From NCBI GenBank assembly GCA_016935735.1, contig JAFGQK010000264.1, forward strand, positions 1 through 45,554: a DNA stretch of 45,554 bases, written 5' to 3'. The notes beneath the pieces are model-generated. The model was given only the letters and a program-made list of their open reading frames with translations. It was not told where the DNA came from and did not search any database. Positions 44,372 through 45,554 of the stretch are shown here, piece by piece (position 1 is the first letter of the stretch; each line of letters opens with the position of its first letter). Source of the stretch: Spirochaetales bacterium. GTDB lineage: Bacteria > Spirochaetota > Spirochaetia > SZUA-6 > JAFGRV01. Made by a program: the position numbers and the translations under genes.

Positions 44372-45554
44372 AAAGATTGTTGTGATTGTGATAATGGTTG
44401 TTATCGGGTGTGGGGTGTGCCTGGGGAGGGGGATGTATGAGAAGGAAGTTGTCATTAAATTAGAATGTGCTGATAATGTAACATTAAATAAATATTTTAA
44501 GATTAATATTGAACCAATTTGGGGTAAATATAAAATAACAATACTGGAAAAAGTACATGCATGGGCTGTTATATATGATGATGACTGTACAGTAAGTGAT
44601 GCTTTTAATAATAATGATGAATTAAATCAAATTTTAAATAGATATAAAGATACTAATCCAACGGGCACTGATTATAATTACGAAATCATTAGTGAATATC
44701 ATTTAAGTGATGCAGCGCATTATAACAGCACATATTTAAAAACAAAAAATACAATTGGAAATCCACAGTTCTATATCGATAAATGCGGTGTAAAAAAATT
44801 CTGTAAAATAATATTGTTTCATGATTCAGGTACATATGACTGTTATATTTTCGAAATAATTCCGGAGTTTTTCATGGGAGAATTTGAATTATTTGGTGAG
44901 AGTGAAAATGAAGAGAACTATAACAAAAAATGTGCTGATTTTTTACAAAAATTTATTGATGATACTTCCTTTCATAAAATACTTAAAGATATATTTGGGG
45001 AATTAATTGCCAATTTAATTGATTATGAAAAATTAAAAGATGGTGGGTATTATGATAGCTTTACATACGCTATGTCTTCCCATATAAAAAAAGACTATGA
45101 GATAAGGGAACTGAATAAAAACGGGCAGATGATACAATTACATGTACCGTATCTTGATTTTTCGGAAGTAAATCCTTGCGAAGCACTTTATTCTGAAGAT
45201 AGAAATAAATACATAACTGCATATATGCATTACCTGTATGATATTAAAAAGCCTGTTCTTTCTTATATTATTCAGGAAAGATTAAACGGCCGGTATGAAG
45301 AATCTTATTCAATTAATAAGAATTTTCTCCATTATGATTATACACATTATGAAGAAATAGATGCTGCTACAGGGAAAGAAATTGCAAAGAATGCATTACG
45401 GTACCTTACCTGGGGTGTGGAATATACGCCATGCGTCCCTGCATATAAGGACTATATTAAGGGATTTTCGACAAATAAAGTATATTATGATTATTACTAT
45501 TTGAATTATATTTTTAACAATAAATATAAAGTAAATTTCTCTTTCAGGCCAACA
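44364..45554 (+). CDS. AT-rich putative lipoprotein, cut by the window end
   Basis: Open reading frame of 397 codons with no stop before the window ends. ATG 44364 overlaps the giant gene's last 8 bases and has AAGGAGG (44351-44357) 6 bases upstream, so the two are translationally coupled. The N-terminus (MSKKIVVIVIMVVIGCGV) has a lipobox-like VIGC with C16. After about 44460 the sequence becomes strikingly AT-rich and the protein Tyr-, Asn-, Lys- and Ile-rich, unlike the giant gene. I do not recognise the family. Position suggests an anchor, chaperone or partner for the giant protein, or recently acquired DNA. Confidence 0.8.
   Translation, partial: MSKKIVVIVIMVVIGCGVCLGRGMYEKEVVIKLECADNVTLNKYFKINIEPIWGKYKITILEKVHAWAVIYDDDCTVSDAFNNNDELNQILNRYKDTNPTGTDYNYEIISEYHLSDAAHYNSTYLKTKNTIGNPQFYIDKCGVKKFCKIILFHDSGTYDCYIFEIIPEFFMGEFELFGESENEENYNKKCADFLQKFIDDTSFHKILKDIFGELIANLIDYEKLKDGGYYDSFTYAMSSHIKKDYEIRELNKNGQMIQLHVPYLDFSEVNPCEALYSEDRNKYITAYMHYLYDIKKPVLSYIIQERLNGRYEESYSINKNFLHYDYTHYEEIDAATGKEIAKNALRYLTWGVEYTPCVPAYKDYIKGFSTNKVYYDYYYLNYIFNNKYKVNFSFRPT

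Overview
The window looks like chromosomal DNA of a Gram-negative anaerobe. A spirochaete-like organism is my best guess. The reasons are the HD-GYP N-terminal domain type, lipoproteins with relaxed lipoboxes, OmpL47/Ig-type surface modules, chitobiase-C-type and PT-rich secreted proteins, and NADH-linked Fe-S flavoenzymes. A deltaproteobacterium-like or uncultured lineage cannot be excluded. No rRNA, tRNA, CRISPR array, transposase or integrase was seen.

Region 1 (1-4.1 kb): a GAF histidine kinase and a sigma-54-activating response regulator form a two-component pair. They are followed by a near-consensus sigma-54 promoter (3548-3563) that reads into a small duplicated-cysteine protein and a wobble-rich RNA hairpin.

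Region 2 (4.1-10.6 kb): a tight operon encodes a NuoE-like subunit with a zinc ribbon, a fused NuoF + GltD/NfnB-like flavoprotein, a short NuoG-like Fe-S subunit and an FMN glutamate-synthase-like protein. Together these look like a soluble NADH/NADPH/ferredoxin electron-transfer (possibly bifurcating) complex. No hydrogenase catalytic subunit and no glutamine amidotransferase is present. A two-TM protein of unknown function follows.

Region 3 (11.4-18.4 kb, minus strand): an HD-GYP protein sits behind its own sigma-54 promoter and a 32-bp palindrome. Upstream lies a five-gene phosphorelay operon (receiver+helical domain, PAS kinase, kinase, CheY/Rcp1-like receiver, PAS kinase) behind a consensus-like sigma-70 promoter.

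Region 4 (18.5-23.7 kb, minus strand): exported proteins. These are a DUF3616-like protein, a lipoprotein with chitobiase-C repeats and a seven-bladed propeller behind a G8 tract, and a C39-like peptidase domain protein ending in a PT-rich tail.

Region 5 (23.7-45.5 kb, plus strand): a regulatory intergenic region with a third sigma-54 promoter leads into a secreted phage-collar-like protein, then a single gene for a secreted protein of about 6,400 residues (TolB-like repeats, about a dozen Ig-like domains, a long array of ~67-residue LP-motif beta repeats, TIG/FN3/PQQ propeller/OmpL47-like/malectin-like modules). This gene overlaps a very AT-rich putative lipoprotein gene that runs off the window. 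The main hypotheses are that sigma-54 links redox metabolism, c-di-GMP signalling and a giant surface protein, and that the LP-repeat array is an undescribed fold or family.
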